NCBI RefSeq assembly: GCF_000003815.2
Contig: NC_049981.1
Coordinates: forward strand, 12,433,625-12,493,624
From: Branchiostoma floridae
Taxonomy: Eukaryota; Chordata; Leptocardii; Amphioxiformes; Branchiostomatidae
DNA: 60,000 nucleotides
Reading direction: 5' to 3'
Positions within the stretch are counted from its first letter, which is position 1. Each line of letters opens with the position of its first letter. The translations under genes and the position numbers were made by a program. The notes beneath the pieces were generated by a model. That model ran no database searches, was not told the DNA's origin, and saw nothing but the letters and a program-made list of their open reading frames with translations. This document shows, in pieces, positions 1 through 11,467 of this stretch.

Positions 1-743
1 ATAGATCACAATAAGTCATTGTTCTCATCAGAAAGATGAATGATAATGATAATGCTATGACAACGGGAGGAATGGGGGAATGAAGTCCGAGTGAAAAAAA
101 CATAACACGCCTAGTGACAGTATCCTGTCTAAATCATGCTTATAGCAGCCGTTCAACACTAGTCTAGCTCTAGTAGCTAGTAGGTAGAGATGGAAGAGAA
201 AGATTCTATGGAGTAAAAGGTGAATGGCTGCAAGATCTCGGGAAGGAGGGCCAATCAGCTCTCGACAGTGAGATATTGTGTAACACACTAGTAGTGTCAG
301 TCAAGCATTTCCACTAGAAACACTTAACAGTCAATGATTCTTCAACCTTCATATAGCCTCAATGCTTACCTGCCTCATCCAAATATTGACCATGATATCC
401 TGCTGGCGATCATTCTAGACATGGAAAGACATGGAGATGATTATTCAAATAATGAAAAAAATGATTTACATGATGACTCTACATGTGGCAAAATGCCATT
501 TATTCAGTTATTGACTGTGTGTAGCGAAATTGGGCATGACAGGACATTGAATTCTGAAGGAAACTAAAGCACACAGTATTATGTAATGTCCACAAAAGAA
601 ATAGGACACTCTAAGTCGCTACGATGCGCGCCATATATTTAATGATACTATCGATCGTAACCTTGTGTGTTGACCGGAAAATTAAGGGAAGCTTATTGAT
701 GACGTAAAATATATTCATTTTTTTTCAGAGGGAAACAACTAAC
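1..743. other. Intron of the left-hand nAChR gene; nothing else recognised
   Basis: No exon-like open frame with splice sites was found. A 45-bp exon encoding the loop D segment, which would follow the exon at 744-883, was looked for and not found, so the next exon probably lies outside the window. Confidence 0.4.
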
Positions 744-883
744 CACGTTGATTAGTTGTGCCAAGGCGATGTCAATAGCCACAGTGACTGGGGAGGAGCT
801 GTTCTTCACCGGGCGGGCGTCGGTGTTGTATCCGCTCAGGAGGCGATCGACCAGGTGGTTTTCGCTGAAGCTGCCACCATTAA
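744..883 (-). CDS. Nicotinic acetylcholine receptor subunit, exon 2 (partial gene, paralogue of the next gene)
   Basis: One minus-strand exon of a second Cys-loop receptor gene. It is bounded by an acceptor (AACACAG before 883) and a donor (GTTAGT after 744), is 140 bp long, starts after a phase-1 intron and ends in phase 0. These are exactly the length and phases of exon 2 of the complete subunit gene at 4546-11467. It encodes the mature N-terminal helix and first beta strand, with the family pattern LVDRLLSGYN, then DARPV, then ALAQLINV. Both proteins share an L-x-x-x-L-x-x-GYN helix, the ARPV turn and the ALAQxI strand. The remaining exons should lie left of the window. The signal-peptide exon should lie between 884 and about 4500 but was not identified. 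A fragment of an unrelated receptor is unlikely given the exon match. Confidence 0.85.
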
Positions 884-3800
884 CTGTGTTGCATGAAATG
901 TATTACTTTACGTACCTCTTATTTCTATATTTTAGCCGTTTGGCTGATTTTCATAAAAATCAAAGCCAGTAAAATACACAATGTTGCGCAATTTGCATCT
1001 AATAGTGTACACCCAAATGCCTGTCCTAAATGCATATCAAAAATCATTGAAATTAGATGTTAATTTGTTCAGTTATCTTCTTTGAAAGATAATAGCAAAA
1101 ACGCCACTGCAGTTCCAGAGCAAGATGATAGGAGGCACAAACCTACAAAACTTTGTCCTTACATAAAACGTTATCTATCACCATTAACACCGTGGCATGT
1201 TCAAGCACAATGTTAATGTACAGTCCCCAACCCCAGACTTGCTAACGTTACATGTACAAGTACAGAAAACGTGTTGTGCAGTCACGCTTGCCTACTATAA
1301 ACGCGGTTATAAAATGGTGCAGCCTAAAAAATAAAAATTATGAGCGACACAGAATATATACCTTTAACAATGGCGACCAGGATGACCAAAAACCTGCACA
1401 GACGCATTCTTCGGATCGTTGTGTCCTGGAACAAAGCACAGCAGTCAGTCAAGGAGCAAAAATTTCTTGACAAACAGGCGTGTCACAACTCTTGGCGCGG
1501 TCACAGACGTTGTATATAGGTCGTTGAACGATTTTGATGACATAGAGTATCTAAGCAGGCTGTGAGAGAACCAATCACGAACAAGGATCGGTGACGGCGA
1601 TAAGGCCTATGTCGCAGGACACAAGTACGCTTGTCTCAAGAACGCCCTCAGTTTGGGATCGTACGATGATCGCAGGACGTATGTAACAGGGCGCGTAGCA
1701 AATGACCCACCTCTGATCAAACGCCAATACTAACACTTACTACGGTACACAAGCTGTAAAGAAATCTAGCTTCCACCCTTGGTTTCAACAGTGGCTCCGA
1801 CCTGTGTCCAATCTTTACACAAGTCTGGCAACAAGGCATCAAATATTTTACCTTTCTCCTGGTACACACAATACTAGCATATACCAACAATGAACATTTG
1901 TTTGATTTGTATGGCAGAATTTATACTGTCCCTTAATCTGCATGTCATGAAGATAAATGTAAAATGAATATTTATGAGGATATGAGTCACAAGAGTTTAG
2001 AAGAGGAAGCTGTTTTCAATCACTCTGTGACTTAAGAGTGCCACCAACGCCCCATAAGTCATTAGCTATTGACATAATCTAGGGATCGTTCGGAAATAGA
2101 AGACCATACGCGGACGAGGTAGGGATGAAATTACGTCTCAAAATTCAATATGTATTTCTTCATATTGACACGTCAATTGATGGGACAATTTTCAGAATCA
2201 AATAGTCCTTAGTTCGAGAAGATGTGGCCTTGAAAGACTATTGAAATGAGACGGAATTTACTACCCTGAGGGTCCAAAAGCGCATATCAGACCCCAAACA
2301 AACACAGGTGCCCAAATACATCCAGAAGTGATGAACTTTTGTGATAACCTGTGTATCATATCTGTCGAGGAATGATTCGTAATATTATCTTCATCAATTC
2401 TACGACACAAAGGTACAAAATGTAGTGAAAACACGTCTTGCGCAGTCCATCTAACAAGCACGTTCTAGCCGAAAGAATTGGTAGCTTGAGTACACAAAAC
2501 AACGCCAGCTAGTTTACTTACCGTCACTGGCGCAATACCAGCTCCTCTGTCCTTCTTATGGCTCAAAATAACTCTGGACCTTCACCACAATCATTTGTAA
2601 GCCACATTCAGACGAAATCGTTATAATGGATATTGAGAAACGTACTCACCTTGTTGTCAGGGTACCTTGGTTGAGGCAAACGGCTTCATTAAACAGGCGG
2701 GGCCCTTTTCTGTCAAACCGGGCGTACACATGGCGTCTTGAGATGTTTGGCAGGTCTCTGTTTCACATACTTAAGTCTTAGCTTCAATGTCTACGTGATA
2801 AAGCACAAGTCAAATTTTCTGTGCCTCTGATAAGTGACATCTATTCAGTGCATTAGTGATTTTGTCCGCAAAATCAGGATGAAAGCAATGTCCCCAAATG
2901 TGATATGGTTTAAGAATAATGTACAGAAATAGATTGACCAATCCTTTGTCATGGTTATCCAATTAACACATGAAATAAAACAATTTTCTTATTGAATTTG
3001 AATCTCAACGTCAGAAAATAACGCAAATATTTCGGATATGTTTTTGGTTCAGTTCTTGTAGATCGATCCTGTTCCGGAAGGTGGCGTGACAGCAAACCAA
3101 CTTCCAAAATGAATAACTGGGGTAAAACAGCTCATCACAAATGTATCGTCGCAAATCATTGTAAATTAGCAAGACGATTTCATACATAGCAGCGGTTAGA
3201 GCGAACTGTAATACCGAATTCACCCTGTGGTACTTATTTGGCAACGCCTGGTCGGTAAAACCTCTTCATGAAAACCTGCAAGTAGACTGAAGTCTATTCA
3301 AGTTTTGCAGATGATTGCTCGACTGGATAAGTAGGTTGCCCTATAAAATGTTTAAGTGTTTTACCTACGTACAATGCGTACGTCGTTATTGTTGTGACTT
3401 CTGTTTGGCGGCGAGATAACTAGAGAAAGCCTTGAATTGCTTTATATTTTGTAAGTGCTTGGTATTATTGGATTATAGAACACCTAGCGATGTGTTATGG
3501 TACTGCAGTGTAAAGTTCGGCTTTTATATCTCGTTATGTTTTGTGTGCTTTACAAAACCGGTCTATAGATAAACAATAACGATTTATTTTTGTACGCACA
3601 ATTATGCAAATTGTCATAATCATAAAGTTCATATAATTTTCAAAATATTCTTCTTGGACATATTGCTAAATGAACTCGTCCAAAAGAGCTAACAAAACCG
3701 TAGCTATGTACGAGAAATGAATGCGATAGGCTTTTTAAGAGCTATCCTTTAGATTTATTTGGATTGTCAAGCATCTATAAATGCATGTCATCTTTGCAAC

Positions 3801-4545
3801 ACTAACGTTTGAATAGTGTCGAAAAGACAAAGATTTTAAAGAATGAATATGTACATTAGATATGCAATAGTCTATCGATCACAAAAAAGCACCAACTATC
3901 CATGTATGCAACACTTTCAACTAGTAGGTTGATGTTACTTTTGTAAGAAGTTGAAAAGTTTATGTCGATAAAATATTATATGTACATGTACACTCAATTA
4001 GACAATAGAATTGAGGTGTTATTCTACATATATACATGGTGTTGACAAGCACGATGGCAAGGATGGCATTTTGAGGTCTTAACTTTGCGAAACTCTTATA
4101 CAAATGCATATTTTGATATAACGTTAGCTGTAGTTTTGTAAGTTAAATTGGGCGCACTTCAGCCAACTCGCCCTGCTCACTAATTCAAACAAGTATTATT
4201 TAGATGAAATTATGTTAACAATTACAAGACAATTCAATAGCGTAATCCTAGATTATAACACTTTATGTAAAGATATTCTTACACAGAATAATTTTGGCTT
4301 TGTTTCCATCCATGTATGTACATCAACAGCTATGTCATTGTCATTCAACGACATTCATGTAGATTGTTGTCCATGAAGCTGTTTTAGTTGCCTTAATGCA
4401 TCATGCATTGTTTGGCATCGAACATGAACGCCACCAAGCGATCCGGTTTGTAACAGCCGGCAACCTTGGTACAGCAAACATCTCCCGATTTTCAGGGAGA
4501 ACCACGTCCCATAGTCGGAATGGATTCTCGGGATGTTCCCATTGT
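884..4545. other. Intergenic / 5' region of the left-hand nAChR gene
   Basis: About 3.6 kb between exon 2 of the left subunit and the stop codon of the complete subunit. Minus-strand donor-like sites near 2520 and 2647 were examined as ends of a signal-peptide exon, but the frames upstream contain stops. They could end 5' UTR exons. No other gene or obvious repeat was seen. Confidence 0.4.
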
Positions 4546-5123
4546 TTATTTTGGCAGCCAAGTCATACTGGCATTGACAATAACAGATACCAAGAAGAAG
4601 GTGATGAGCAGACATCTATCGAGCCTTGCTGCCACTTCCTTCCACTCGTTCACGATCGCTTCTTCCCGTTCCTTCTGCTCTCTCTCCTCTCTGGTTTGCT
4701 GGATTTCACTGATGATGGTGTCGATCTTCTGCAGCAGGGCCGCATCGCTGTTGGTTACCAGCGGCGGCACCGTTGTCTGCCTCTGCAGCTTCTCGTCGTT
4801 GTGAAAGGCGTTCCCGTTCGGGGATGATGTCGGCATCGGGGACACGGTGTTGGATTTCGGTCTGTTTTGTTTCCTGAGGTTGACATCTTGGTTGGAGCGC
4901 TCGCTGAGACGCCTGATCTTGAATCCCGAGCGTGACTGGACCATCCTGCAGCAGCCGCAGAACAGCCACTCCGCCCACTCGTCCCGCCGCTCCATCCGGA
5001 GGAGCCGCTTGAGCCAGGTGGCGGGAGGCTTGGGGTTGGGGTTGGTGAAGTGGAAGGACAGGATCCAGATACTCAACATGGACGACAGGGAGACTACAGC
5101 AATGATGGCTCCGAAGTATCGTC
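4546..5123 (-). CDS. nAChR exon 9: M3, cytoplasmic loop, M4, stop
   Basis: 578 bp, residues 296-487 and stop codon at 4548-4546. M3 starts at GRYFGAIIAVVSL. The cytoplasmic loop (about 140 residues) has the PATWLKRLL segment after M3, a cysteine-rich patch (FCGCC), and a charged helix rich in Glu/Arg/Lys before M4, the usual MA helix. M4 is LLITFFLVSVIVNASMTW and the protein ends four residues later. Open reading on the opposite strand (4396-4827, 4466-4804, 4847-5224) is a shadow of this exon. Confidence 0.93.
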
Positions 5124-8100
5124 CTGCAGGGAGAATATCAAGTTATGACATTAAACGGTGTAATGTTAACTGTGAATATCCTTTAAATGGGTACAATATA
5201 TCGTTACAAACTAATCTCATCTAATACAATACTTATACATCTTGGGCTTCAATTACAAGTTCTTTAATTGATGCAGTTGGCTCACTCACTGTCAATGCCC
5301 CAGTTGTAGACCTTTTTAGAATTTTCATATTTCATTTTACCATTATTTCTATGATTTATTTGTTATTATTGTATCATTTGTTATTTATTTGTTTATATTT
5401 GTTATTATTGTATATTTGTTATTGTTGTTGACACTATTACTATTTTTATTATTATTTTGTATGATTGATATTATTTATTACCATTATGATTATTTTTCTA
5501 TTATTGTATAAGTTATCGGCACGGGAGGCAACTAGTAAAGGTGTTCACCGGCCTGTTTTGCCTCCCCACCATTTTGTATACATGTACATTTTGGTAAAGC
5601 TTAAATAAATAAATAAATAAGTTATCTACGCAAGATGTACGACAAATCTTAGAGTAATAGCATGTATATACAGTTTTCCCTCAACAGTAGCTCAAATGGG
5701 ATGTGTTTGCCATGGTAGACTTCAATATCTAAACATCACAGACAAATTGTATTTCTTATGCAATTAGATACGTCATTTTAAGCTCCATCAATCTGTACGT
5801 TTATTCAAGAAACGAGAAGAAATGAACCTGTACATACTGGTATACATTAGCCATTGAAGATGTAATATCACATTCTTACATCGCTGTAATTATTAAAATG
5901 TTATTACCACGACCCGTATTTAGCTTGCAAGAGCATAAAACTACTATAAAGGTCTTCCATTCAAGTGAATAAGAAGGATACTCAACGTTATAGCATACAC
6001 ATTCGTTCCAACGATCATCCCTTACCTATGAAGGGGATGTATCTGGAGGTTGTGGGCAGGTTCTCGGCCACGATCTGCATGAAGACGACCAGAGCCAGCA
6101 GCATGGTGGTGCTGAGGGACAGCTTCTCCCCGGAGTCTGGCGGCATGGCGAAACTCAGCAGGCTGGGGGGGCATTGAGAGAAGAGATACTGATCTATTTG
6201 TAAAACATCGCAGTCTGCAGGCTTCTCTCCTTCGTAAACTCCGAAGAGAAGTAATTTTCCTGTCTATTCACAAACGGACGGAGGCATAGGATAGACGTGC
6301 GCACCGTCACGAACCGCTCTCGACAAGTGGTAACGACGAATGAGGGATATAGGGGGTAGGAGGGACCAATGAGGGAGGTCATGAGAGATTAGGGCGCACA
6401 TCCGTCCGATTTGTGAGCCGACAGGAAACGTTACTGAATTGTGTAATATATTACAAGGGGCAGTGGTCACATATCCTTGATATAATCCTTTAAATTACGA
6501 TTAAAACGGCTTATCTTACGTCATAAACACATCAAACAAAAAGTACAAATATCTAAAAATGTCTAATTGCGAAAGATCCAATATTCATTCATTCTCACAT
6601 GTTGTGAAAATACTTAAGGAAGAGTCTATAGTTTATAGAGCTTTATAGCTTATTCTAGCCATTGACTCCGTCAGACATCACTGACAGTTCAGCATGAAAT
6701 AGAAATATATGACGTAAACTATGGTTTGTGTAACATATACGCCCCAATATAACGTTACGCCCGGTTGCTATGATTTTGTCCGAGTGGCGATGCGTATTTG
6801 CTCCGCCGACCGCACCACGGTGGTGCCACCATTGGCCTGTATTCACGGCTACACACAAGTAAACAGTGTGAAGTGTTAAACCTTCACCGTCCACCAATAC
6901 ATTTGTGCTTCATGTGTCTGATAACAACTGCAAAAACGTGTTCAGTAAATGTTTCGATCGTGTAGCCACTAGTTGATCTTACTGTACAGCTAGAAAAAAA
7001 ATCTATTGGATAATTGAAAAAAGGACCCGAATTTATCGTTTTCAGCAATCATGTAAACTTATGCTTGCGATGTCATACATCATCAGCATCGTCAACATCA
7101 ACAAACACTGTTTGCATCTGAATGGTACATACATACATACCTGATGATCAGGATAATGATGCAAGGTGCCACCACATAGTACAGGTAGTACAGAGACTCC
7201 CTCTTCATGATGATGTAAAACGTGACGTCAGGGTAAGGTTCAGGGCAACAACTGTGAATTGATGAAAGATTGAATTAGTTATCATGTATGCTCTATATTA
7301 TGTTATCATCCTTTTATAATGTTCATGGGTAATAAGACTAAAATTTCCTATAAATGAAATGTTACGTTTGTTCAAATGCCAGCTGAATCGTATATTTGTG
7401 AACAACGGGAAGTCAGGTATAAACCAGTACCTGTAATAGGCCTCGCTTCTTATTGCTCGGAGTTCTGTGATGGTCCATTCTTCGTTTCGGATGAAATTGG
7501 ACAAGTCGCCACTTGGAGCCCTTTGGTATGACAAAATAACAATAACACTTATGGACCAGGAATCAAACACAAAAGCAACAAACTGTACAAAATACATATA
7601 AAAATCTTTGCCGTAACTATAAGAGGAAAAGTCTGAATGACATGTCACATTTGCGTGAATGACGCCTTGAATGACGTCTAGGTTAAAGTTCAAGATCCAT
7701 TCGTTGATGAACACCCATTCTGAGTGTAGCCCTCTGCACGTCATTTGCTAGCGAGTGATCTTAAACATTGACCCATACTTCAATGCATCACCGGGCATCC
7801 ATGCGTACACAGAAGTATGAGGTACTTATTACCTAGTGATTCTCACCTGTTTGTAACGTTCAATGAGAATCCATCGTAGGCCCATGACGAGAACTTGAGC
7901 GGACAGGACTGCTCGTCGTACGGGAAGAACTCGACGTTGATGAGGCAGGAGGCCTTGAACGTGAACGGGTACAGAAACGTCACGTACCCGTCAGAGTTCA
8001 CAATGGCCTTGACCTCAGGCTGCTGGGCGAAACCTTCGTCAAACACGCTGGAGAGAGAGTCAGATGGGTTCAATACAAATGTTTTTAAGTAATAGGTTCA

Positions 8101-11100
8101 ATTCTAAATTGTTGTCTGAAGCGTAATTATTGCAAGTACCAAGAAGGAAAGGAACGTAAAAACGAAAACACATTACTACTTCAGTATGTTCTACTTCAAA
8201 CTTGTTAGGTTTGATCATTTTTAGAGTGCAAATGCAAGGCACAATATCCAATTTTTGATGAAAACTCGGGGGCTTTATTTCTGATGCGTGGACTTACTCC
8301 CCTTTTCCCATAAGACTAATAGTGGGATAGATCCCAACGTTAAAGGCTTATAGATTTTAAACAGTCATTGGTATGACTGTCTGAACTTTCTTAATATTCA
8401 AACAAATATAGAAAAAAACCTACTTGTTGTATAAGATGATGTCCGGTGTCCAGATGGTGGTACTGGTCAGTCGTATGGAGGTTATCCCCCCGTAGTCAGA
8501 AGCATTCCATTTCAGATGCTCATCGTACCAAAACTGGAAAAGGCAAAAGTAAAATCATTCTTAACATTGGATAACACAAGTCTACAATAGAATTCTTTTG
8601 CATTCTATAGAATACGGAATATGAAGTAACCTCGGTAATATCTACGCGGTGATGATGTTGTGCAAACCCGAGTGCGCATGCGCGAGTGATGCATTGTGGT
8701 TTAGGTCACAGTTCAAGTTAACTCACTTGTCTAGACGACTTGACAACGGGACAATGTATTTTAGGCTTTGTATTTTAAGGAATTATAGCAGAGTGACCAC
8801 CCAGAAACGTCTAAGTAATGGGTTTGTGACGTCAGTAAACTTGGTACATTGCTTAAGACGTACACTCCCTTTTCATAAGGACAATGGTACATCTTAGTCC
8901 GAACTTACACTATAAACAGTATAGTTACAGCTCGACATTGTATCCAGTGAGTATTAGGTTACATACTGACGTAATGCAGGAAGTGGCTCTAGTGAGGTAC
9001 AATTGTGATAATGACATTGCGAAATTGGATGAAGATTAACACAGGAAATGACGTAATTAGTACTTACGTGTCTTAGCCAGACGTTAATTGTGATGAGTTG
9101 TTCTCTGTCATTCTGTAACAATACAAAAACCAATCTGATCAATACCAACCCTTTTAAGCTATTTTTAGCGTTTTAGGTTTACACTTTTTTTTCTTTTGAA
9201 CTGTCGCACTAGACATCGCACTATAGAAAACCTCGAAGGCTGTAATCATTACACTCCTGTCGTAGACTTGACTACAATACTATGTACACTGCAGTTTCCA
9301 AGAGAACTACAATACGATGTCTAGTACGGTAGTTAAGAAATGTAAAGCCTACCATAGTTTTGTATATTGATCTCCCTCAAAAATTTTAATCCTTTAAAAG
9401 ACGTAAGATCATCCATGTAACGAATCTACCACCCTCGAGTGGGGTAAGGCTGTATAGCAGACGACCTACAGACCAATGATCCAAGGCTTTGACCCAAGGT
9501 TCAGTTTACACATTCACCCACAGTTACGGCTAAACAAACGTATTGTATTAGAAAGGAACTCCATTCATTGGGAGTCTTTTGTTCGTCGCCCAATTGACGA
9601 AGGCGCCTCTGAACAAATAAGAGAAAAACATGAGACAGTGTTGTTTTAATCGTCAGATAGCCACACACACAGAAGTATTACGGTAATGCACTGACCGCAA
9701 CACTACCGTAGGTGGTGCTGGCTTTGCATGTGGTAGGTTGTGGGTTCGATTCCCAAAGAACATACCAAAGACTTCAGAGATGGTACATGATGTTAATGCT
9801 TAGATATATTGATTAATAAAAAGTCTTCATTGGACATTGCGTATTATAAACAGTTTTACTTACGAAAACTTAGTCTGTAAGTCTGCCGTTTTATCAACAG
9901 CTACAGCAATATCATATCTTTGATTTTTTTGCAATAATAACATTTACTAAAAGTTATCTGTATTTAAGTCTAAATATCGCTGCAGCTTTGCTTATTCTAT
10001 GATATCGCTGTTACGCAGGCAATTCAAACATATTTTACTTTATTGATATGATAGAAAAGTAATACAGCGTTACATTGCGGCTATACCCAAATGAAACCCA
10101 ACAGTTAAAACGTACTAGATATTTATGTGACATACTGTTTTTTGTGTGTGTTTACTCCTAAATTCGTTTCGTCAACGAATAATCGTAATCATGATATCTT
10201 TTTGTTAGTTTGCTATTGTTGGCATGAGCACGGTCATTGACGGAAACATTATGCAAAAAATATATATGGCAAAATTGATAACTTTAAATTTGTAGCTTGT
10301 CAGTACTTTGTACATTGTACTCACAATATCTTGTGTTGTTAGAATTCGTAGGTGTGTTTTGTACAGCCGTGTCTTTAAGCATTATGATATGTTGATTATT
10401 ATGTATGTTGAAAACGGATGGAATTTTACACGCACAATATAAGTAAAACATTTTGTCTGTATACCTTATTGTCGGGAACGGTACTTAGCTAGCAGGGATG
10501 GTTTTCCCTGTTTTGCCGTTCCATCAACATCTTTAATGTAAAACAAAAATGAGAAGAAAGCTAAGACTGACCACGTCGATGACTTGAGCCAGCGCCATGT
10601 CCAGGTCGACTTGAACAGCTGTGGAGGCGTCCTCTACTGGACGGGCCTCTCTGTTATAACCGGTCATCAGACGTGTGATCAGATCAGCCTCCAAGGACAG
10701 TCCACAACAACCTAGAAATACAGACATATGTACAATAGGTTAGACCCCCATTTTCTATAGTCGGCGATCGCGTTGCAAAAAATCCTCTCTGAGACGTAAA
10801 CTCAGCAATTGTATAACTTGATTTTGTACAATGCGATTTAGATATCATGTTAAATGCAAAATTATGACTGGAAAGGCAATGGACCGCGTAGAAAATTCTT
10901 TATTTTGCATGAAATCCGTTGAGCGTTCGCAAAGTTAAGGTCGAAGCGCGATGGCAGAGAGTTCGCCACCATACTGAAATGGGGTGTTAAAGACATCGCC
11001 CTTCCAATTACGTCAAGTCCTACTTTTATGCTTTCAAAAGCTCAACGTAAAAACTGAATGGATGTCGTCTCGTTTGAAGCTAGTATTGTATTAACAGCAA

Positions 11101-11467
11101 AGTTTCTGTATTGTTAGAGCAGTCACAACCATACCATGCCGGAAAAGGCCAAAACATTTACACTCAAAACAGTCTGAAACAGACCGTACAAAAGAGCAAC
11201 AAAAGTGACATGCTTGGTGAGACAGTGACAAGTTTTGCAAATCATAACAAAATTCCATAACTTTTTTTCTTTTGCCACCGATGTTCATTGCTAGAATGTA
11301 CTACAAACAAGTTATATATAATAAAGCGTTTTAATCCCAAATAGAGGATAAGAAATGGCGTCTTCTTGTCAACGCACCGGTATACCGGATTAAGATTAGA
11401 TATGGAAAGACTTACCTTTCAAAATGGCGACCAAGATGGCGCCGCAAAGAAACCACCTTCCATGCAT
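4546..11467 (-). CDS. Nicotinic acetylcholine receptor alpha-type subunit, complete gene (9 exons, 487 aa)
   Basis: Pentameric ligand-gated cation channel subunit of the plasma membrane. Exons on the minus strand are 11467-11416, 10711-10572, 9112-9068, 8533-8424, 8047-7847, 7520-7431, 7251-7141, 6162-6026 and 5123-4546. All junctions are GT-AG with compatible phases, giving 1464 nt including the stop. The order is signal peptide (about 1-24), extracellular domain with WxPDIILYN (loop A), Cys-loop C150-C164, loop B W171, loop C vicinal C214-C215, M1 (about 236-258), M2 (264-284), M3 (about 297-321), a cytoplasmic loop, and M4 close to the C terminus. The vicinal cysteines define an alpha-type subunit that can form the principal agonist face. 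The GEK before M2 and Glu at 20' with Leu at 9' indicate cation selectivity. Loop C and pre-M1 resemble vertebrate alpha7/alpha9, and the length is near alpha9. The exact orthologue is not assignable by eye. Confidence 0.93.
5300..5625 (+). mobile_element. Probable non-LTR retroelement 3' end with (AAAT)n tail, in nAChR intron 8
   Basis: An AT-rich stretch of TTATTATTG/TTTGTTA words leads to a GC-rich hairpin-like segment (GCACGGGAGGCAACTAG ... TTTTGCCTCCCC) and ends in a short tandem repeat of AAAT at about 5604-5621. A terminal microsatellite after a conserved hairpin is typical of retroposed 3' ends. A related hairpin (GGGAACGG ... CCGTTCC) occurs at 10475-10525. The family was not identified. 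Confidence 0.45.
6026..6162 (-). CDS. nAChR exon 8: end of M1, M2 pore helix
   Basis: 137 bp, residues 250-296. Contains MPPDSGEK followed by the M2 pore helix (LSLSTTMLLALVVFMQIVAE) and the M2-M3 linker PTTSRYIPFIG. Glu at -1' and Glu at 20' with no inserted proline match cation-conducting members. The acceptor tract is a run of seven cytosines before CAG. Confidence 0.95.
7141..7251 (-). CDS. nAChR exon 7: loop C and first half of M1
   Basis: 111 bp, residues 213-250. Begins with the vicinal cysteines and CCPEPYPDVTF, the agonist-binding loop C with its conserved tyrosine and aspartate. It continues through pre-M1 (MKRESLYYLYY) into M1 with the conserved proline (APCIIILII). Confidence 0.95.
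7431..7520 (-). CDS. nAChR exon 6: approach to loop C
   Basis: 90 bp, residues 183-213. Encodes NEEWTITELRAI and then SEAYY. The loop C serine codon is split across the intron to exon 7. The tyrosine pair sits just before the vicinal cysteines. Confidence 0.9.
7847..8047 (-). CDS. nAChR exon 5: Cys-loop and loop B
   Basis: 201 bp, residues 116-183. Holds the signature Cys-loop, two cysteines separated by 13 residues (C150 to C164) with FPYD in the centre, then KFSSWAYDG with the loop B tryptophan (W171). An NVT glycosylation site lies near its end. Confidence 0.95.
8424..8533 (-). CDS. nAChR exon 4: loop A
   Basis: 110 bp, residues 80-115. Contains FWYDEHLKWN, then an N-x-S site (NAS), and the loop A signature IWTPDIILYN, whose tyrosine corresponds to the agonist-box Tyr93 of alpha subunits. 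Confidence 0.92.
9068..9112 (-). CDS. nAChR exon 3: loop D strand
   Basis: A 45-bp micro-exon, 15 residues, NDREQLITINVWLRH. The size and the VWLR motif are the classical third exon of nicotinic subunits. It is in phase 0 at both ends. Confidence 0.92.
9650..9810 (+). repeat. tRNA-derived SINE fragment in nAChR intron 2
   Basis: Contains a good Pol III B box within GTGGGTTCGATTCCCA, preceded by anticodon-arm-like sequence, and is followed by CATACCAAAGACTT. The same ATACCAAAGAC word follows a tRNA-like 3' half at 52738-52785, so the two are members of one SINE family. Confidence 0.55.
10572..10711 (-). CDS. nAChR exon 2: mature N terminus
   Basis: 140 bp. Encodes the N-terminal helix (DLITRLMTGYN), the ARPVED turn and strand beta1 (DMALAQVIDV). 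Same size and phase as the exon at 744-883 of the neighbouring paralogue. Confidence 0.9.
11416..11467 (-). CDS. nAChR exon 1: start codon and signal peptide
   Basis: Encodes 17 residues plus one nucleotide, beginning MHGRWFLCGAILVAILK, then a GTAAGT donor. With the first residues of exon 2 it makes a signal peptide whose hydrophobic core is AILVAIL. Cleavage is expected near residues 22-24. The ATG is the only one giving an open frame into the donor. Confidence 0.85.

Noticed and set aside
4396-5224. Plus-strand ORFs of 112-143 codons
   Set aside because: They lie opposite nAChR exon 9, whose minus-strand frame encodes M3, the cytoplasmic loop and M4.
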